Part shown: piece by piece, positions 19,286-29,604 of the stretch
Layout: every line of letters begins with the position of its first letter
How positions within the stretch are numbered: position 1 is the first letter of the stretch
Assembly: GCF_900116195.1 (NCBI RefSeq)
Contig: NZ_FOZW01000007.1
Coordinates: 275,310-339,309 of the forward strand
DNA: 64,000 bases
Origin: Alloyangia pacifica
Lineage (GTDB): Bacteria; Pseudomonadota; Alphaproteobacteria; Rhodobacterales; Rhodobacteraceae
Reading direction: 5' to 3'
Program-made: the position numbers and the translations under genes
The notes under the pieces: generated by a model
Told to the model about the DNA's origin: nothing
Database searches by the model: none
Seen by the model: only the letters and a program-made list of their open reading frames with translations

Positions 19286-20356
19286 TCAGCGCGACAGGCC
19301 ACCATGCAGCGTCGGCATGTCGAGCGAGGCAAAGCCGTAATGGCGCAGCCAGCGCAGGTCCGAATCGAAGAAGGCGCGCAGGTCGGGAATGCCGTATTTC
19401 AGCATGGCGATCCGGTCGATGCCCATGCCGAAGGCAAAGCCCTGCCATTCGTTCGGATCGATCCCGCCGGCCTGCAGCACCTTGGGGTGCACCATGCCCG
19501 AACCGAGGACTTCCAGCCAGTCGTCGCCCTCGCCCACGGTGACCGAGCCGTCCTTCCACTGGCACTGGATGTCCACCTCGGCCGAGGGCTCGGTGAACGG
19601 GAAGTGCGAGGCGCGGAAGCGGGTCTTCACCGAACGGCCGAAGTAAGCCGAGAAGAACTCCTCCAGCACCCACTTGAGGTTGGCCATCGAGATGTCCTTG
19701 TCGATGGCAAGCCCCTCGACCTGGTGGAACATCGGCGTGTGGGTCTGGTCGTAATCGGCGCGGTAGACGCGGCCCGGGCAGATGATCCGCGTGGGCGCGC
19801 CTCCGGCTTCCATCGAGCGGATCTGCACCGGGGAGGTGTGGGTGCGCAGCACGTGGGGCGGGCGGTTGTCGCCCTCGTCGCGGTGCATGTAGAAGGTGTC
19901 CATCTCGGCGCGGGCCGGGTGGTGGCCGGGGATATTCAGCGCGTCGAAGTTGTACCAGTCGGTCTCGACCTGCGGGCCCTCGGCGACGGCGAAGCCCATG
20001 TCGGCGAAGATCGCGGTGCATTCCTCCCAGACCTGGCTGACCGGGTGGATGCTGCCAAGCCGGCGGTTGCGGCCGGGCAGGGTCACGTCGAGCCATTCCG
20101 CCTGCAGCCGCTCGTTCAGCGCCGCATCGGCCAGCGCCGCCTTCTTGGCACCCAGCGCGGCGTTGATCTCGTCCTTCAGCGCGTTGAGCTTCGGCCCCAT
20201 GAGCTGGCGCTCCTCGGGGCTCATCTTGCCCAACTCGCGCATCTGCAGGCTGATCTCGCCCTTCTTGCCGACGGCCTGCACCCGCAGATCCTCAAGCGCG
20301 GACTCATCCGCCGCCTTGCCAATCAGGTCGATATACTTGTCGCGCAGGTCGTCCAT
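19286..20356 (-). CDS. pheS: Phenylalanyl-tRNA synthetase alpha subunit
   Basis: Catalytic class II alpha chain (356 aa) of PheRS. The N-terminal coiled-coil region starts [14 protein letters not shown]. Class II motif 2 is seen as [16 protein letters not shown], and the C-terminal motif 3 as [15 protein letters not shown]. The ATG at 20356 fits family starts. pheT is not adjacent within the window: the downstream side carries a terminator and the YrhK-like gene. Confidence 0.96.
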   Translation of the reverse strand: MDDLRDKYIDLIGKAADESALEDLRVQAVGKKGEISLQMRELGKMSPEERQLMGPKLNALKDEINAALGAKKAALADAALNERLQAEWLDVTLPGRNRRLGSIHPVSQVWEECTAIFADMGFAVAEGPQVETDWYNFDALNIPGHHPARAEMDTFYMHRDEGDNRPPHVLRTHTSPVQIRSMEAGGAPTRIICPGRVYRADYDQTHTPMFHQVEGLAIDKDISMANLKWVLEEFFSAYFGRSVKTRFRASHFPFTEPSAEVDIQCQWKDGSVTVGEGDDWLEVLGSGMVHPKVLQAGGIDPNEWQGFAFGMGIDRIAMLKYGIPDLRAFFDSDLRWLRHYGFASLDMPTLHGGLSR

Positions 20357-20438
20357 TCCGGGCCTCTTCCGAGCATCTCTTCGGGATCGTGCAGTACCGG
20401 CTGCGGGTCCGGCGCGCAAGGGCGGGGGCCGCCTGCCG

Positions 20439-20509
20439 CTTCCACTTGTCGAAAATATCCCGGGGGAGCCGCGCCCGCGCGGCGGGGGCGGCGCCCCCTG
20501 CGGCTCAGC
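20439..20509 (+). repeat. Dispersed intergenic repeat, copy 4
   Basis: CTTCCACTTGTCG-AAAATATCCCGGGGG is followed by an inverted GCGCCCGCGCGGC block and GGGGGCGGCGCCCCC. It sits in the rplT-pheS gap (20357-20571). Confidence 0.7.
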
Positions 20510-20518
20510 CGCAAACGA

Positions 20519-20546
20519 AAACGCCGCCCCCGGGGGAGCGGCGTTT
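20519..20546 (-). terminator. rpmI-rplT terminator
   Basis: The stem AAACGCCGC/GCGGCGTTT has a C/G-rich apex and lies 25 bp after the rplT stop. On the minus strand it is followed by TTTTCGTTT. Confidence 0.85.
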
Positions 20547-20571
20547 CCTGAAGTCTGCGTCTGGCGCCAGA

Positions 20572-20937
20572 TCAGGCAGCCAGCGCGCCTTTCGCCTGGT
20601 CGACGATGGCGTTGAAGGCTTCCGGCTCGTGCACGGCGAGGTCCGCCAGCACCTTACGGTCAACTTCGATGCCAGCCAGGTTCAGGCCGTTGATGAACTT
20701 CGAGTAGGTCAGAGCCTCGTCATGTGCGCGCACTGCCGCGTTGATCCGCTGGATCCACAGGGCGCGGAAGTTGCGCTTGCGGTTCTTGCGGTCGCGGGTC
20801 GCGTACTGGTTGGCCTTGTCGACGGCCTGGGCTGCAACCTTGAAGGTGTTCTTGCGACGGCCGTAGTAACCTTTGGCTGCCTTGATGACCTTCTTGTGAC
20901 GGGCGTGGGTGACGACACCACCTTTGACTCGTGCCAT
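20572..20937 (-). CDS. rplT: 50S ribosomal protein L20
   Basis: 23S rRNA-binding assembly protein of 121 aa. Signatures are [31 protein letters not shown] and [13 protein letters not shown]. It lies 17 bp after rpmI in the usual L35-L20 pair; infC is not upstream here. Confidence 0.98.
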   Translation of the reverse strand: MARVKGGVVTHARHKKVIKAAKGYYGRRKNTFKVAAQAVDKANQYATRDRKNRKRNFRALWIQRINAAVRAHDEALTYSKFINGLNLAGIEVDRKVLADLAVHEPEAFNAIVDQAKGALAA

Positions 20938-20954
20938 TGTTCAGCTCTCCTATA

Positions 20955-21155
20955 TCAGCGGTCGTAGGGCATGTAGCCCTTGACGATTTTCGCGTCGGGA
21001 GCCGACAGCGTGGTCGTGCCGCGCGCGTCGCGGATGAATTTCGTGGTGCGCTTGATCATGCCGTGGCGCTTGCCGGCCTGACCAGCGACGATCTTGCCGG
21101 TCGCGGTGACCTTGAAGCGCTTCTTGGCGCTCGACTTTGTCTTCATCTTGGGCAT
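20955..21155 (-). CDS. rpmI: 50S ribosomal protein L35
   Basis: A 66-aa basic ribosomal protein ([20 protein letters not shown]...). It is the first gene of the L35-L20 operon. The 273-bp region upstream holds no gene, and I recognise no L20-leader structure in it. Confidence 0.98.
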   Translation of the reverse strand: MPKMKTKSSAKKRFKVTATGKIVAGQAGKRHGMIKRTTKFIRDARGTTTLSAPDAKIVKGYMPYDR

Positions 21156-21353
21156 TTTCGTCTCCTTAACGAAGTGCGTTCAGCGCGACTCGGCATGCCG
21201 CAGAAGCCGGCCGCGCGGTTAGAGGCGCCTCCATAGGCGGCGAAAGGCACCAATGCAAGCGTGAATCGCGCAGAGAGGAGGAGGCCCCCAAGCGGTGTGG
21301 TCTGCTCGTTTATGCGCCAACTCAGCCGCCAGGATGGTCAGCCGGGAATTTCA

Positions 21354-21382
21354 GCCTGAAGGGGCGGGCAGCCCCTTCAGGC
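21354..21382. terminator. Hairpin downstream of chemoreceptor gene
   Basis: A perfect 12-bp stem GCCTGAAGGGGC/GCCCCTTCAGGC has the loop GGGCA. There is no strong T-tract on either strand, so terminator activity is uncertain. It lies about 47 bp after the chemoreceptor stop. Confidence 0.5.
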
Positions 21383-21428
21383 GGAGCTTTCAGTCGGCGC
21401 CGTCTGCTTGCGCTCTCGAGCAGGGCGG

Positions 21429-22748
21429 TCAGGCCGCGGCCTGACCGGCAGCGCCGGCCCCGGCACGCGACGCCGGCGGCAGGCGGGCCGCCCGGTCGCC
21501 GGCACCCACCCGGGTTTCGGTCTGGAATTCGGCTATCTTCGCGTTGATCGCGTCGACGCGGGACTGAAGGGCGCGGACGTGGTCGGCGGCGCGGTTCACC
21601 GCGGCGGAATTGTCCTGGGTGATCGCGTCGAGCTGCTGCTGCACTGCGCCGACCTGGCCGACCGCGTCGCTCTGCTCACCGGTCGCCTGTTCGATCCGGG
21701 CAAAGCCGGCGACCATCGCCTTCATCTCCGAGACAAGCTCCTCGAGGCTTATGTCCATGCGTTCCGAGCGTCCGGAAATGGTCTGCACCCGCGCGACAAT
21801 GTCCTGGATCGCTGCGGCAACCGCGCCCGCGGCATCGGTGGTCTGCTCGGCCAGGGCGCGGACCTCGGTGGCCACCACGCCGAAGCCGCGCCCGTAGGTC
21901 CCGGCGCGGGCCGCCTCCACCGAGGCGTTGAGCGCCAGCAGCTTTGTTTGCAGGGCAATCTTGTCGATCACGTTGATGAAGTTGCGCACGTTGCCGGTGC
22001 TTTCCTCGACATCGGCGATGGCATCCCGGGTGCGGCGCACCTCGTCCTGGGCAGCGCGGGCGCGTTCGTCGGCCTGTTCGGCGGACCGCGCGGAGGCGCG
22101 GGCGTTGCGCGCCGTGTCGGCCACGGTTTCGGTCAATTCGCTGAGCGAGGCGGTGTTTTCCTCCAGCGATGCGGCCTGGGTCATCGTCCGCTCCGACAGG
22201 CTGTCGAAGGTCAGGCGCAATTCGGCGGCCATGGAAGCCAGCGCGCCGGTGTCGCCGCCGATGCCGTCGAACAGCCGGTTCATCAGCGCCTCGCGCTCCT
22301 GCGTGGCGCGGGATTCCTGCGCGGCAAAAAAGTGGTCGAGCGTGACCGCGGCATCGCCCATCGTCGCCAGCTGCACCAGGGCGGTGGCGCTCGACAGCGG
22401 AACCGGCAGGGTCGCGGCGCTGGCCAGAACCAGCCCGAGGATCCCGGCCTGGTAGTGGGCGTAGCCGATCATATAGGCCGGGTAGTCGAGCCCCGCCTCG
22501 ATGAGGTTGCGCGCGATGCGGGCCTGAACCGCCTCGTAGGCGGGCGAGAAGTCGCCGCGGAGGATGAAGTCGAACTTTTGCCGCTCGATCTCCACCGTTT
22601 CGGCGGGCACTGCGGTGGGGGAGATGTTCAGGGCGGCAGCATAGACGCCGCGGATCATTGGCTCGAACCCCGGCGCGAGGACCGCGAGCAATGCCGCACC
22701 CTGACGCCTTTGCTCGTCCGTCCAGCTTTCGGAAATCGCGGGGTGCAT
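21429..22748 (-). CDS. Soluble globin-coupled-type chemoreceptor (methyl-accepting)
   Basis: A 439-aa cytosolic chemotaxis sensor without membrane helices. The N-terminal 160 residues resemble the protoglobin sensor of HemAT-like receptors ([16 protein letters not shown], then [20 protein letters not shown]). The C-terminal half is a standard MCP signalling hairpin with [20 protein letters not shown] and [17 protein letters not shown]. The ATG at 22748 has GGAGG upstream. The position where HemAT carries its haem-ligating His (before the IGL/AGL motif) holds no His here, so haem binding is doubtful. No che genes are nearby. Confidence 0.85.
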   Translation of the reverse strand: MHPAISESWTDEQRRQGAALLAVLAPGFEPMIRGVYAAALNISPTAVPAETVEIERQKFDFILRGDFSPAYEAVQARIARNLIEAGLDYPAYMIGYAHYQAGILGLVLASAATLPVPLSSATALVQLATMGDAAVTLDHFFAAQESRATQEREALMNRLFDGIGGDTGALASMAAELRLTFDSLSERTMTQAASLEENTASLSELTETVADTARNARASARSAEQADERARAAQDEVRRTRDAIADVEESTGNVRNFINVIDKIALQTKLLALNASVEAARAGTYGRGFGVVATEVRALAEQTTDAAGAVAAAIQDIVARVQTISGRSERMDISLEELVSEMKAMVAGFARIEQATGEQSDAVGQVGAVQQQLDAITQDNSAAVNRAADHVRALQSRVDAINAKIAEFQTETRVGAGDRAARLPPASRAGAGAAGQAAA

Positions 22749-22804
22749 GGGGCCTCCAGATCTGCCCATCGCACTCTATGAGGCGTGGACTAATCCGGAG
22801 TTAA

Positions 22805-22833
22805 GCCGCGCCCGGCCAATGGGCGGGCGCGGC
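22805..22833. terminator. Hairpin between pyk and chemoreceptor gene
   Basis: A 10-bp stem GCCGCGCCCG/CGGGCGCGGC with a 9-nt loop lies directly after the pyk stop. The T-tract is weak (TTAACTCC on the minus strand). Confidence 0.5.
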
Positions 22834-22840
22834 AGAGGTC

Positions 22841-24286
<1,446 letters not shown>

Positions 24287-24401
24287 CTGGAACTCCTCGA
24301 CCTCCTGCCGCGGCCGCGTCGGACCGCCTTGCTGTGGAGCAGCGTATTCTCACGGAGCGTAGTGGTTCAAAGTTAAACCATCTACCACCCGTATCGGTTA
24401 G

Positions 24402-24413
24402 GTTATCGCTAAC
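24402..24413. promoter_or_regulatory. Candidate LacI-type operator upstream of pyk
   Basis: GTTATCGCTAAC is palindromic at 10 of 12 positions around a central CG, the layout of LacI-family sites. It also sits within GTTAG-N7-CTAAC (24397-24413). It lies between the divergent pyk and formylglutamate amidohydrolase genes and resembles the GCTAA boxes upstream of pckA. Confidence 0.4.
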
Positions 24414-24477
24414 AGCTGCGCCTTTTATTGTCGAATTCCCTTCCCGACGCAACTGATCTAGACATGGCACGCCAGAG

Positions 24478-25239
24478 ATGACGGCAAAGTGCAAAGCGAT
24501 CATGACCCATACCTCCTATCACATCGAAGGCGCCGATCGGAAAGGCAGGTTCGTCGTCACCTGCGATCACGCGACCAATAGCGTGCCGGACGCGCTCGGG
24601 GGAACCCTCGGCCTGCCGGAGGCCGACATGGCCCGCCACATTGCCTATGATATAGGCGCGCTCGGCACCGCTCGCGCGCTGGCCGAGGCCCTCGACAGCC
24701 CGCTGGTCTGGTCGGATTTCTCGCGCCTCGTGATCGATCCCAACCGCGGCGAGGACGACCCGACGCTGCTGATGCGGCTCTACGACGGCTCGGTGATCCC
24801 CGGAAACCGCCATGCCGGGCCCGAGGAGCGCGCCCGCCGGATCGAGGCCTATTGGCGCCCGTATCACGACGCCGTGGCCGGGCTGTTCGAAACCCGCCCC
24901 GATGCGGCGCTGGTCTCGGTGCATTCCTTCACGCCGCAGCTGCGCGGCCGCCTGCCGCGGCCCTGGCACCTCGGCATCCTGCACGCCTGGGATGCCCGCC
25001 TGTCTGACGCGCTGCTTGAATTGCTGGCGCAGCAGCCCGATCTGGTGGTGGGACGCAACCAACCCTACCCGGGCCACCTGCCGGGCGACTCGGTGCACCA
25101 GCATGCTCTGTTGCACGGCCGCCACAACACGTTGATCGAGCTGCGCAATGACCTGATCGCCGAGCCGCAGGCGCAGGAAGACTGGGGCCGCCGCCTCGCA
25201 CCGCTGTTGAAGACCGCGCTTGCCCGCGCCCCCGACTGA
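24478..25239 (+). CDS. N-formylglutamate amidohydrolase family protein
   Basis: Predicted zinc-type amidohydrolase (253 aa, or 245 aa from the alternative ATG at 24502). Family features are FVVTCDHATNSVP near the start, YDIGALGTARALAEAL, VWSDFSRLVIDPNR with Asp/Arg ligands, and VSVHSFTPQL. The family includes HutG-type N-formylglutamate hydrolases, but there are no histidine-utilisation genes nearby and the true substrate is unknown. Neither candidate start has a strong ribosome site. DUF1244 follows 13 bp downstream. Confidence 0.88.
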   Translation: MTAKCKAIMTHTSYHIEGADRKGRFVVTCDHATNSVPDALGGTLGLPEADMARHIAYDIGALGTARALAEALDSPLVWSDFSRLVIDPNRGEDDPTLLMRLYDGSVIPGNRHAGPEERARRIEAYWRPYHDAVAGLFETRPDAALVSVHSFTPQLRGRLPRPWHLGILHAWDARLSDALLELLAQQPDLVVGRNQPYPGHLPGDSVHQHALLHGRHNTLIELRNDLIAEPQAQEDWGRRLAPLLKTALARAPD

Positions 25240-25252
25240 GAGGAGAGAGACC

Positions 25253-25564
25253 ATGGACGACAAGACCCGCATCGAGCTTGAGGCCGCCGCCTTCCGCCGG
25301 CTGCGCCAGCACCTGATGGAAGACCGCCCCGACGTTCAGAACATCGACCTGATGAACCTCGCCGGCTTCTGCCGCAACTGCCTGTCGCGCTGGTACGAGG
25401 AAGCCGCGAACGAGCGCGGCATCGAGATGGGCAAGGCCGAGGCTCGCGAGATCTTCTACGGCATGCCCTACGACGATTGGCGTGCGCAGCAGGACGTGGC
25501 CACGCCCGAGCAGAAGGCCGCTTTTGAGAAGGCCTTCGCCGAGAACGTCACCAATAAGGGCTAA
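25253..25564 (+). CDS. DUF1244 protein
   Basis: A 103-aa soluble protein with a conserved centre (NIDLMNLAGFCRNCLSRWY) and a KAEAREIFYGMPYDDW segment typical of DUF1244. A paired CRNC could bind metal. The function is unknown. The start at 25253 has AGGAGAGAGA just upstream and follows the amidohydrolase closely, so the two are likely cotranscribed. Confidence 0.92.
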   Translation: MDDKTRIELEAAAFRRLRQHLMEDRPDVQNIDLMNLAGFCRNCLSRWYEEAANERGIEMGKAEAREIFYGMPYDDWRAQQDVATPEQKAAFEKAFAENVTNKG

Positions 25565-25570
25565 GCTCTG

Positions 25571-25625
25571 CCCTTCGTCTAGATGAAAATATCCCACGGG
25601 GGCCCGGGGGTGTGAAACCCCCGGT
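25571..25625 (+). repeat. Dispersed intergenic repeat, copy 5 / terminator hairpin
   Basis: CCCTTCGTCTAG-ATGAAAATATCCC is followed by the hairpin CCGGGGG-TGTGAAA-CCCCCGG (25604-25624). It shares its first 12 bases with copy 7 at 52774. It lies between the convergent DUF1244 and Rieske genes and may serve as their terminator. Confidence 0.65.
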
Positions 25626-25640
25626 CCCACCCGCTCCGGC

Positions 25641-26795
25641 TCAGCGCTCCGCCGGGACAGGCACGGAGGTATGCGTCGGGATCTTCCCGGCGATCCACCG
25701 CGCGAACTCGTAGTTCGGCCGCTCGAGGTGCGACAGCGCTCCGGGGGCGGCAAAGCGTGACTGCATGCCCTTCCACACCCGCTCGGTACAACCCCGGTCC
25801 TCGTCGTTCACCGCGTCGAGCAGGCCCTTCAGGGCGTCGAAATGCGCCGCCGCCTCCGGGTCTGCGATGAAGTCCGGATGCAGCCCGCCGCCGAAGAGGA
25901 TCTTCACGTGGCCGGGCCCGTCCGGCGTCAGGCACAGGTACCAGAAATAGCCCGGCGTCAGGGTGATCAGCAGCGAGGGGTAGACCGACAGAAGCCAGGT
26001 GCGGTAGCGCTCCTCGCCCTGCAGCGTGGTGTTGCCGGGGTGGGCGATCGACAGGGCGATCGAGTCGTCCTTCAGGATGTGGTGGTAGTTGAACCCTTCA
26101 AACCCCTCGGGGCAGGTCATCTTTTTCAGGTCCACCGCGCCGCCGATGGTGCCACCGTGGCACATGGGCAGGTGGTAGCTTTCCATGAAATTCTCGGCGA
26201 GGATCTTCCAGTTGGTGTTCCACCGGTGCTCCTCTCGGAAGGTCTCGACGTAGTCCTCCATGGGCAGGTAGCCGACCAGGTCGTCGACCTCGCGCAGCGT
26301 CTCGCCGGGCTCGGGCAAGTCGGGGTCGAGCGTGACCATGATCCAGCCCTTCCAGTCCACGCAGCGCACGGCGGGCAGCCGGGTCTGTTCCTTGCAGAAG
26401 CCCCTGTTCAGGTCCATCGCCGGAGCCCCGCGCAGGGAGCCGTCGAGGTTGTAGCTCCAGGCGTGGTAGGGGCAGGTGATCGTGCGGGCGTTGCCGCGTC
26501 CCTCCAGCAGCACCGACATGCGGTGGCGGCAGACGTTCGACAGCGCGCGCAGCGCGCCGTCCCGGTCGCGCAGGACGATGATCGGCTCTCCCGAAATCTC
26601 CATCGTCAGGAAATCGCCCGGCGCCTTCAGGGCGTCCGCCCGCCCGGCGCAGAGCCAGCTCTTGGCAAAGACGTGCTCCTGCTCCAGCGCCAGAAAGTCG
26701 TCGGAGGTGTAGACCGAGACTGGCATGGCCCGGGCTTCCTCGAAGGGCACGGCGACATTGGCGCGCAATTCAGCGGCGGGATCGTGGAGGGTCAT
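25641..26795 (-). CDS. Rieske aromatic-ring-hydroxylating/amine oxygenase alpha subunit
   Basis: A 384-aa Rieske non-haem iron oxygenase. The [2Fe-2S] motif is CRHR...CPYHAWSYN around residues 90-115. The mononuclear iron site is in NWKILAENFMESYHLPMCH (two His), with the third Asp ligand expected in the C-terminal half. Family members include ring dioxygenases and N-demethylases of betaine-type compounds. The nearby amine transporter and aminotransferase favour a quaternary or secondary amine substrate, by inference only. The ATG at 26795 is chosen on family start. No ferredoxin reductase is adjacent. It is divergent from gst. Confidence 0.88.
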   Translation of the reverse strand: MTLHDPAAELRANVAVPFEEARAMPVSVYTSDDFLALEQEHVFAKSWLCAGRADALKAPGDFLTMEISGEPIIVLRDRDGALRALSNVCRHRMSVLLEGRGNARTITCPYHAWSYNLDGSLRGAPAMDLNRGFCKEQTRLPAVRCVDWKGWIMVTLDPDLPEPGETLREVDDLVGYLPMEDYVETFREEHRWNTNWKILAENFMESYHLPMCHGGTIGGAVDLKKMTCPEGFEGFNYHHILKDDSIALSIAHPGNTTLQGEERYRTWLLSVYPSLLITLTPGYFWYLCLTPDGPGHVKILFGGGLHPDFIADPEAAAHFDALKGLLDAVNDEDRGCTERVWKGMQSRFAAPGALSHLERPNYEFARWIAGKIPTHTSVPVPAER

Positions 26796-26952
26796 TCTGT
26801 GCTCCGATGCGGCCCCGGGGAGCCGTTTAGAAACCATTCGTCGACGGCGCGCACCGAGCCCGCAAAACGCGCGCCCGTCAAGTCAAACCGGCGTGCCCCC
26901 TCCAGCGTGCCATCACGGGCCGTGATCGGGGGGCGCACGAAACACCGTTTGA

Positions 26953-26970
26953 CCGTCCCCGCGGGGACGG
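26953..26970. promoter_or_regulatory. Perfect 18-bp palindrome upstream of gst
   Basis: CCGTCCCCGCGGGGACGG lies 35 bp before the gst start codon, in the gap divergent from the Rieske gene. Its inner 16 bp recur exactly at 27591-27606. It could be an operator or an RNA hairpin. Confidence 0.5.
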
Positions 26971-27005
26971 CATTTCCTATCGGCGAACAAGCAAGGACAG
27001 CGCTC

Positions 27006-27623
27006 ATGACGAAGATCACCCTCTACGGACACCCCGACAGTGGCCACGCCTGCAAGGTGGCGCTGGCCCTCGCGCTGGCCGGGATCGCGCATGAGACCGT
27101 CTTCGTCGACATCTGGTCCGCTCCCGAGACCCGCCCTGCCGATTTCCTTGCAGCCAGCCCGCTGGCGCAGGTGCCCGCGCTGGTGATTGACGGCGAGACG
27201 ATGACGCAATCCGGGGCCATTCTGCTGGAGATCGCGCAGCGCTGGCAGGTGCTGGGCGGCGAGAGCCCTGCCGGGATCCGCCGCGGCGCCGAGCTGCTGA
27301 TGTGGGAGGCGAACCGCATCGGCATGTGCCTGCCGCAACTCATCGAATCCCGACGGCCCGGCGGCGAGCTGTTCCCCGAGGGCGCGATCGACTGGCTCAC
27401 CGGACGTTACGAGGCCGACCGCGATAATTTCGACCGGCTGCTCGGCGCGGAGCCGTTCTTTCATGGCGATGCGCCGGGGATCGGCGACTGCGCGATCTGG
27501 GGCTACGTGCAATGGCTCGACAAGGCCGGCGTCGCGCCTTCGGAGGCGATGGCGGGCTGGGTCGGGCGCATGCGGGCGCTGCCGCAGATGCGTCCCCGCG
27601 GGGACGACTGGTTCCCCTCTTGA
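27006..27623 (+). CDS. Glutathione S-transferase family protein
   Basis: A 205-aa GST-like protein: a thioredoxin-fold N-terminal domain (ITLYGHPDSGHACKVALAL, with QVPALVIDGETMTQSGAIL as the glutathione-binding cis-Pro/Ser segment) and a helical C-terminal domain. The catalytic residue is probably the Ser of HPDSGHA. The open frame runs far upstream antisense to the Rieske gene, but 27006 is the first start that gives a family-type N-terminus. The role may be detoxification or a step linked to the adjacent oxygenase. Confidence 0.88.
   Translation: MTKITLYGHPDSGHACKVALALALAGIAHETVFVDIWSAPETRPADFLAASPLAQVPALVIDGETMTQSGAILLEIAQRWQVLGGESPAGIRRGAELLMWEANRIGMCLPQLIESRRPGGELFPEGAIDWLTGRYEADRDNFDRLLGAEPFFHGDAPGIGDCAIWGYVQWLDKAGVAPSEAMAGWVGRMRALPQMRPRGDDWFPS
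27591..27606. repeat. Second copy of the gst palindrome, inside the last codons
   Basis: CGTCCCCGCGGGGACG is a perfect 16-bp palindrome within the 3' codons of gst (encoding RPRGD). It is identical to the core of the palindrome upstream of gst. Confidence 0.6.
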
Positions 27624-27639
27624 GCTCTGCTGGGGAGGG

Positions 27640-28434
27640 TCAGTCCGCAAGCAGCGGCAGGATCAGCGAGAAGAGCTCGCCCTGCGAGGAGATGCCGCAT
27701 TTGCGGTAGAGCTGCTTGCGAAAGACCTTCACCGTCTGCGGGCTGAGGTCGAGCCGCAAGGCGATCGACACGGTCGAATGGCCCCGCAGGATCAGCAGCG
27801 CCACCTCGGCCTGCCGCGGGCTGAGGCTGATCCGATGCTCGTCCAGCAGCGCGTGGATCAACCTTTCGGTGAGCGCCGCGTCGGTATAGTCGCCGGAGGA
27901 CGACAGGCCGCCCCATTGCTTTTCGCACAATGCGCAGGCAATCGGGGCTATTTTCTGTGCAAACTCCACGTCACGTTGCGAAAAGCTGCGCGCGGACGAG
28001 GCGTCGCGTCCGAGGCAGACATGCACGGATACCCCCTCGGCCGGATTGGCCACATAGGCGATCTCGTCGATCAGCGTGGTGCGCCGGTAGTAGGCCGCGA
28101 AATACTCGTTCCGCAGGAAGGCATCGGGCGCGATATCGCGCAGCCGGTAGAGCCCGGCGGGGACCCTCCGCACGTGCAGATCATGGAAGGGGTCCAGAAG
28201 GTAAGCTCCTGAAAGATAGTCTTCTTCCAGTCTTTCATGCACCTTCGGCTCGCGCGACTGGGTGAACAGGACCTGCGGCTTTCGGGCCTGGAAGTAAGCC
28301 AGCATGGTGGTGTTGTCGATGTCGTAGCTGTGGCTCAGCCACTCGTAGAGCGCGGCGGCGAAATCTTCGCTGCCAAGCGCGGTGATCGCCCTGCCCAGAT
28401 GGTCCTCGGCGCTGCCTTCGGGACGTTCCATCAT
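27640..28434 (-). CDS. LuxR-family transcriptional regulator
   Basis: A 264-aa regulator with a C-terminal LuxR helix-turn-helix: LSPRQAEVALLILRGHSTVSIALRLDLSPQTVKVFRKQLYRKC, with the usual Glu and Thr-Val-Lys recognition pattern. The N-terminal about 180 residues form a ligand or sensor region I cannot assign to a named domain; the conserved acyl-homoserine-lactone signature is not evident. It may start at 28434 or the next ATG (28431). Its start abuts a perfect GGGGGTAT/ATACCCCC operator, suggesting autoregulation and control of the divergent ABC operon. Confidence 0.88.
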   Translation of the reverse strand: MMERPEGSAEDHLGRAITALGSEDFAAALYEWLSHSYDIDNTTMLAYFQARKPQVLFTQSREPKVHERLEEDYLSGAYLLDPFHDLHVRRVPAGLYRLRDIAPDAFLRNEYFAAYYRRTTLIDEIAYVANPAEGVSVHVCLGRDASSARSFSQRDVEFAQKIAPIACALCEKQWGGLSSSGDYTDAALTERLIHALLDEHRISLSPRQAEVALLILRGHSTVSIALRLDLSPQTVKVFRKQLYRKCGISSQGELFSLILPLLAD

Positions 28435-28442
28435 ACCTCTTT

Positions 28443-28503
28443 GGGGGTATATACCCCCCGTTTCGCCGGTTTATAGCCTGACCTTCGAGAAACCGGGGGT
28501 ATA
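28443..28503. promoter_or_regulatory. Operator region: palindrome plus in-phase half-site
   Basis: The perfect 16-bp palindrome GGGGGTATATACCCCC (28443-28458) lies 9 bp from the luxR start. A further half-site GGGGGTATA (28495-28503) lies 52 bp downstream (five helical turns) and 15 bp before the potA-like start. It is a probable binding site for the adjacent LuxR regulator. Confidence 0.6.
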
Positions 28504-28518
28504 GGGCAAGGGGATTCG

Positions 28519-29604
28519 ATGGCGGATAACGCGGCTCCTTTGACGGCGAATGCGGTCGAGATCGACAACGTGGTGAAGCGCTACGGCTTCGTCACCGCGC
28601 TGCACGGCGTGTCGATGCAGATCGGCGACGGCGAGTTCTTCACCCTGCTCGGCCCCTCGGGCTGCGGCAAGACCACGCTGCTGCGCTGCATCGCCGGCTT
28701 CGAGGATGTCTCGGAGGGTGCGATCCGCCTCCACGGGCAGGACATCGCGCCGCTGCCGCCGCACAAGCGCGAGGTGAACACCGTCTTCCAGCAATATGCG
28801 CTGTTCCCGCATATGACCGTCTCGCAGAACACCAGCTTCGGCCTGCTGCGGCTGGGCTGGAGCGCCGCGGATGCAGAGGCACGGGCCAAACAGGTGCTCG
28901 ATCTGGTGCAGCTCGGTCAATTCGCCGAGCGCCGCCCGGGGCAGCTCTCGGGTGGGCAGCAGCAGCGCGTCGCGCTGGCCCGTGCACTGGCACCTCGGCC
29001 CAAGGTGCTGCTGCTCGACGAGCCGCTCTCGGCGCTCGACCTGAAACTGCGGCAGGCGGTGCGCTCGGAGCTCAAAGCGATCCAGCGCGAGACCGGCATC
29101 GCCTTTGTGTTCGTCACCCACGATCAGGAAGAGGCGCTGACCATGTCCGACCGCATCGCGGTGATGTCGGCGGGCCACGTGCAGCAGATCGGCACCCCGC
29201 GTGAGATCTATGAGGCACCGAGCAACCGCTTCGTGGCCGACTTCATCGGCGAGACCAACCTGCTTGATGTGACCGTGAGCCGGGTGGCGGATGGCGCGGC
29301 CGAGATCCTGCTGCCCGGAGGCGCGCGGCTGAGCTGCCCGGCGGCGCTGGGCGCGCGTGTGGGGCAGGGGCACCTGTCGCTGCGGCCCGAGCGGCTGGGC
29401 ATTACCATTTCGGGGCAGGGGCAGTTGCAGGCGACGGTCGAGGATCACGTCTACCTCGGCACCGACACGCAGCTGCACATGCGGCTCGGCAGCGGCGAGG
29501 CGCTGGTGGTGCGGCTGCAGAACGGCGCGGGGGCGATCCCCGAGCGCGGCGCACGGCTGGGGCTCGAGATCGAGGCGGGCGCGGCGCGCCTGCTGTCGGA
29601 CTGA
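28519..29604 (+). CDS. Polyamine-type ABC transporter ATP-binding protein
   Basis: A PotA-like ATPase (361 aa). Walker [11 protein letters not shown]-loop [11 protein letters not shown], signature [15 protein letters not shown], Walker [13 protein letters not shown] and the H-loop [13 protein letters not shown] are all present. The C-terminal TOBE domain ([15 protein letters not shown]) is typical of spermidine/putrescine and iron importers. It is the first gene of a four-gene importer with overlapping or near-contiguous reading frames, driven from the LuxR-linked operator region. Confidence 0.93.
   Translation: MADNAAPLTANAVEIDNVVKRYGFVTALHGVSMQIGDGEFFTLLGPSGCGKTTLLRCIAGFEDVSEGAIRLHGQDIAPLPPHKREVNTVFQQYALFPHMTVSQNTSFGLLRLGWSAADAEARAKQVLDLVQLGQFAERRPGQLSGGQQQRVALARALAPRPKVLLLDEPLSALDLKLRQAVRSELKAIQRETGIAFVFVTHDQEEALTMSDRIAVMSAGHVQQIGTPREIYEAPSNRFVADFIGETNLLDVTVSRVADGAAEILLPGGARLSCPAALGARVGQGHLSLRPERLGITISGQGQLQATVEDHVYLGTDTQLHMRLGSGEALVVRLQNGAGAIPERGARLGLEIEAGAARLLSD

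Noticed and set aside
25842..27005. A long in-frame extension upstream of the GST start
   Set aside because: It runs antisense through the Rieske gene and the divergent promoter gap; the GST family sequence begins only at 27006.
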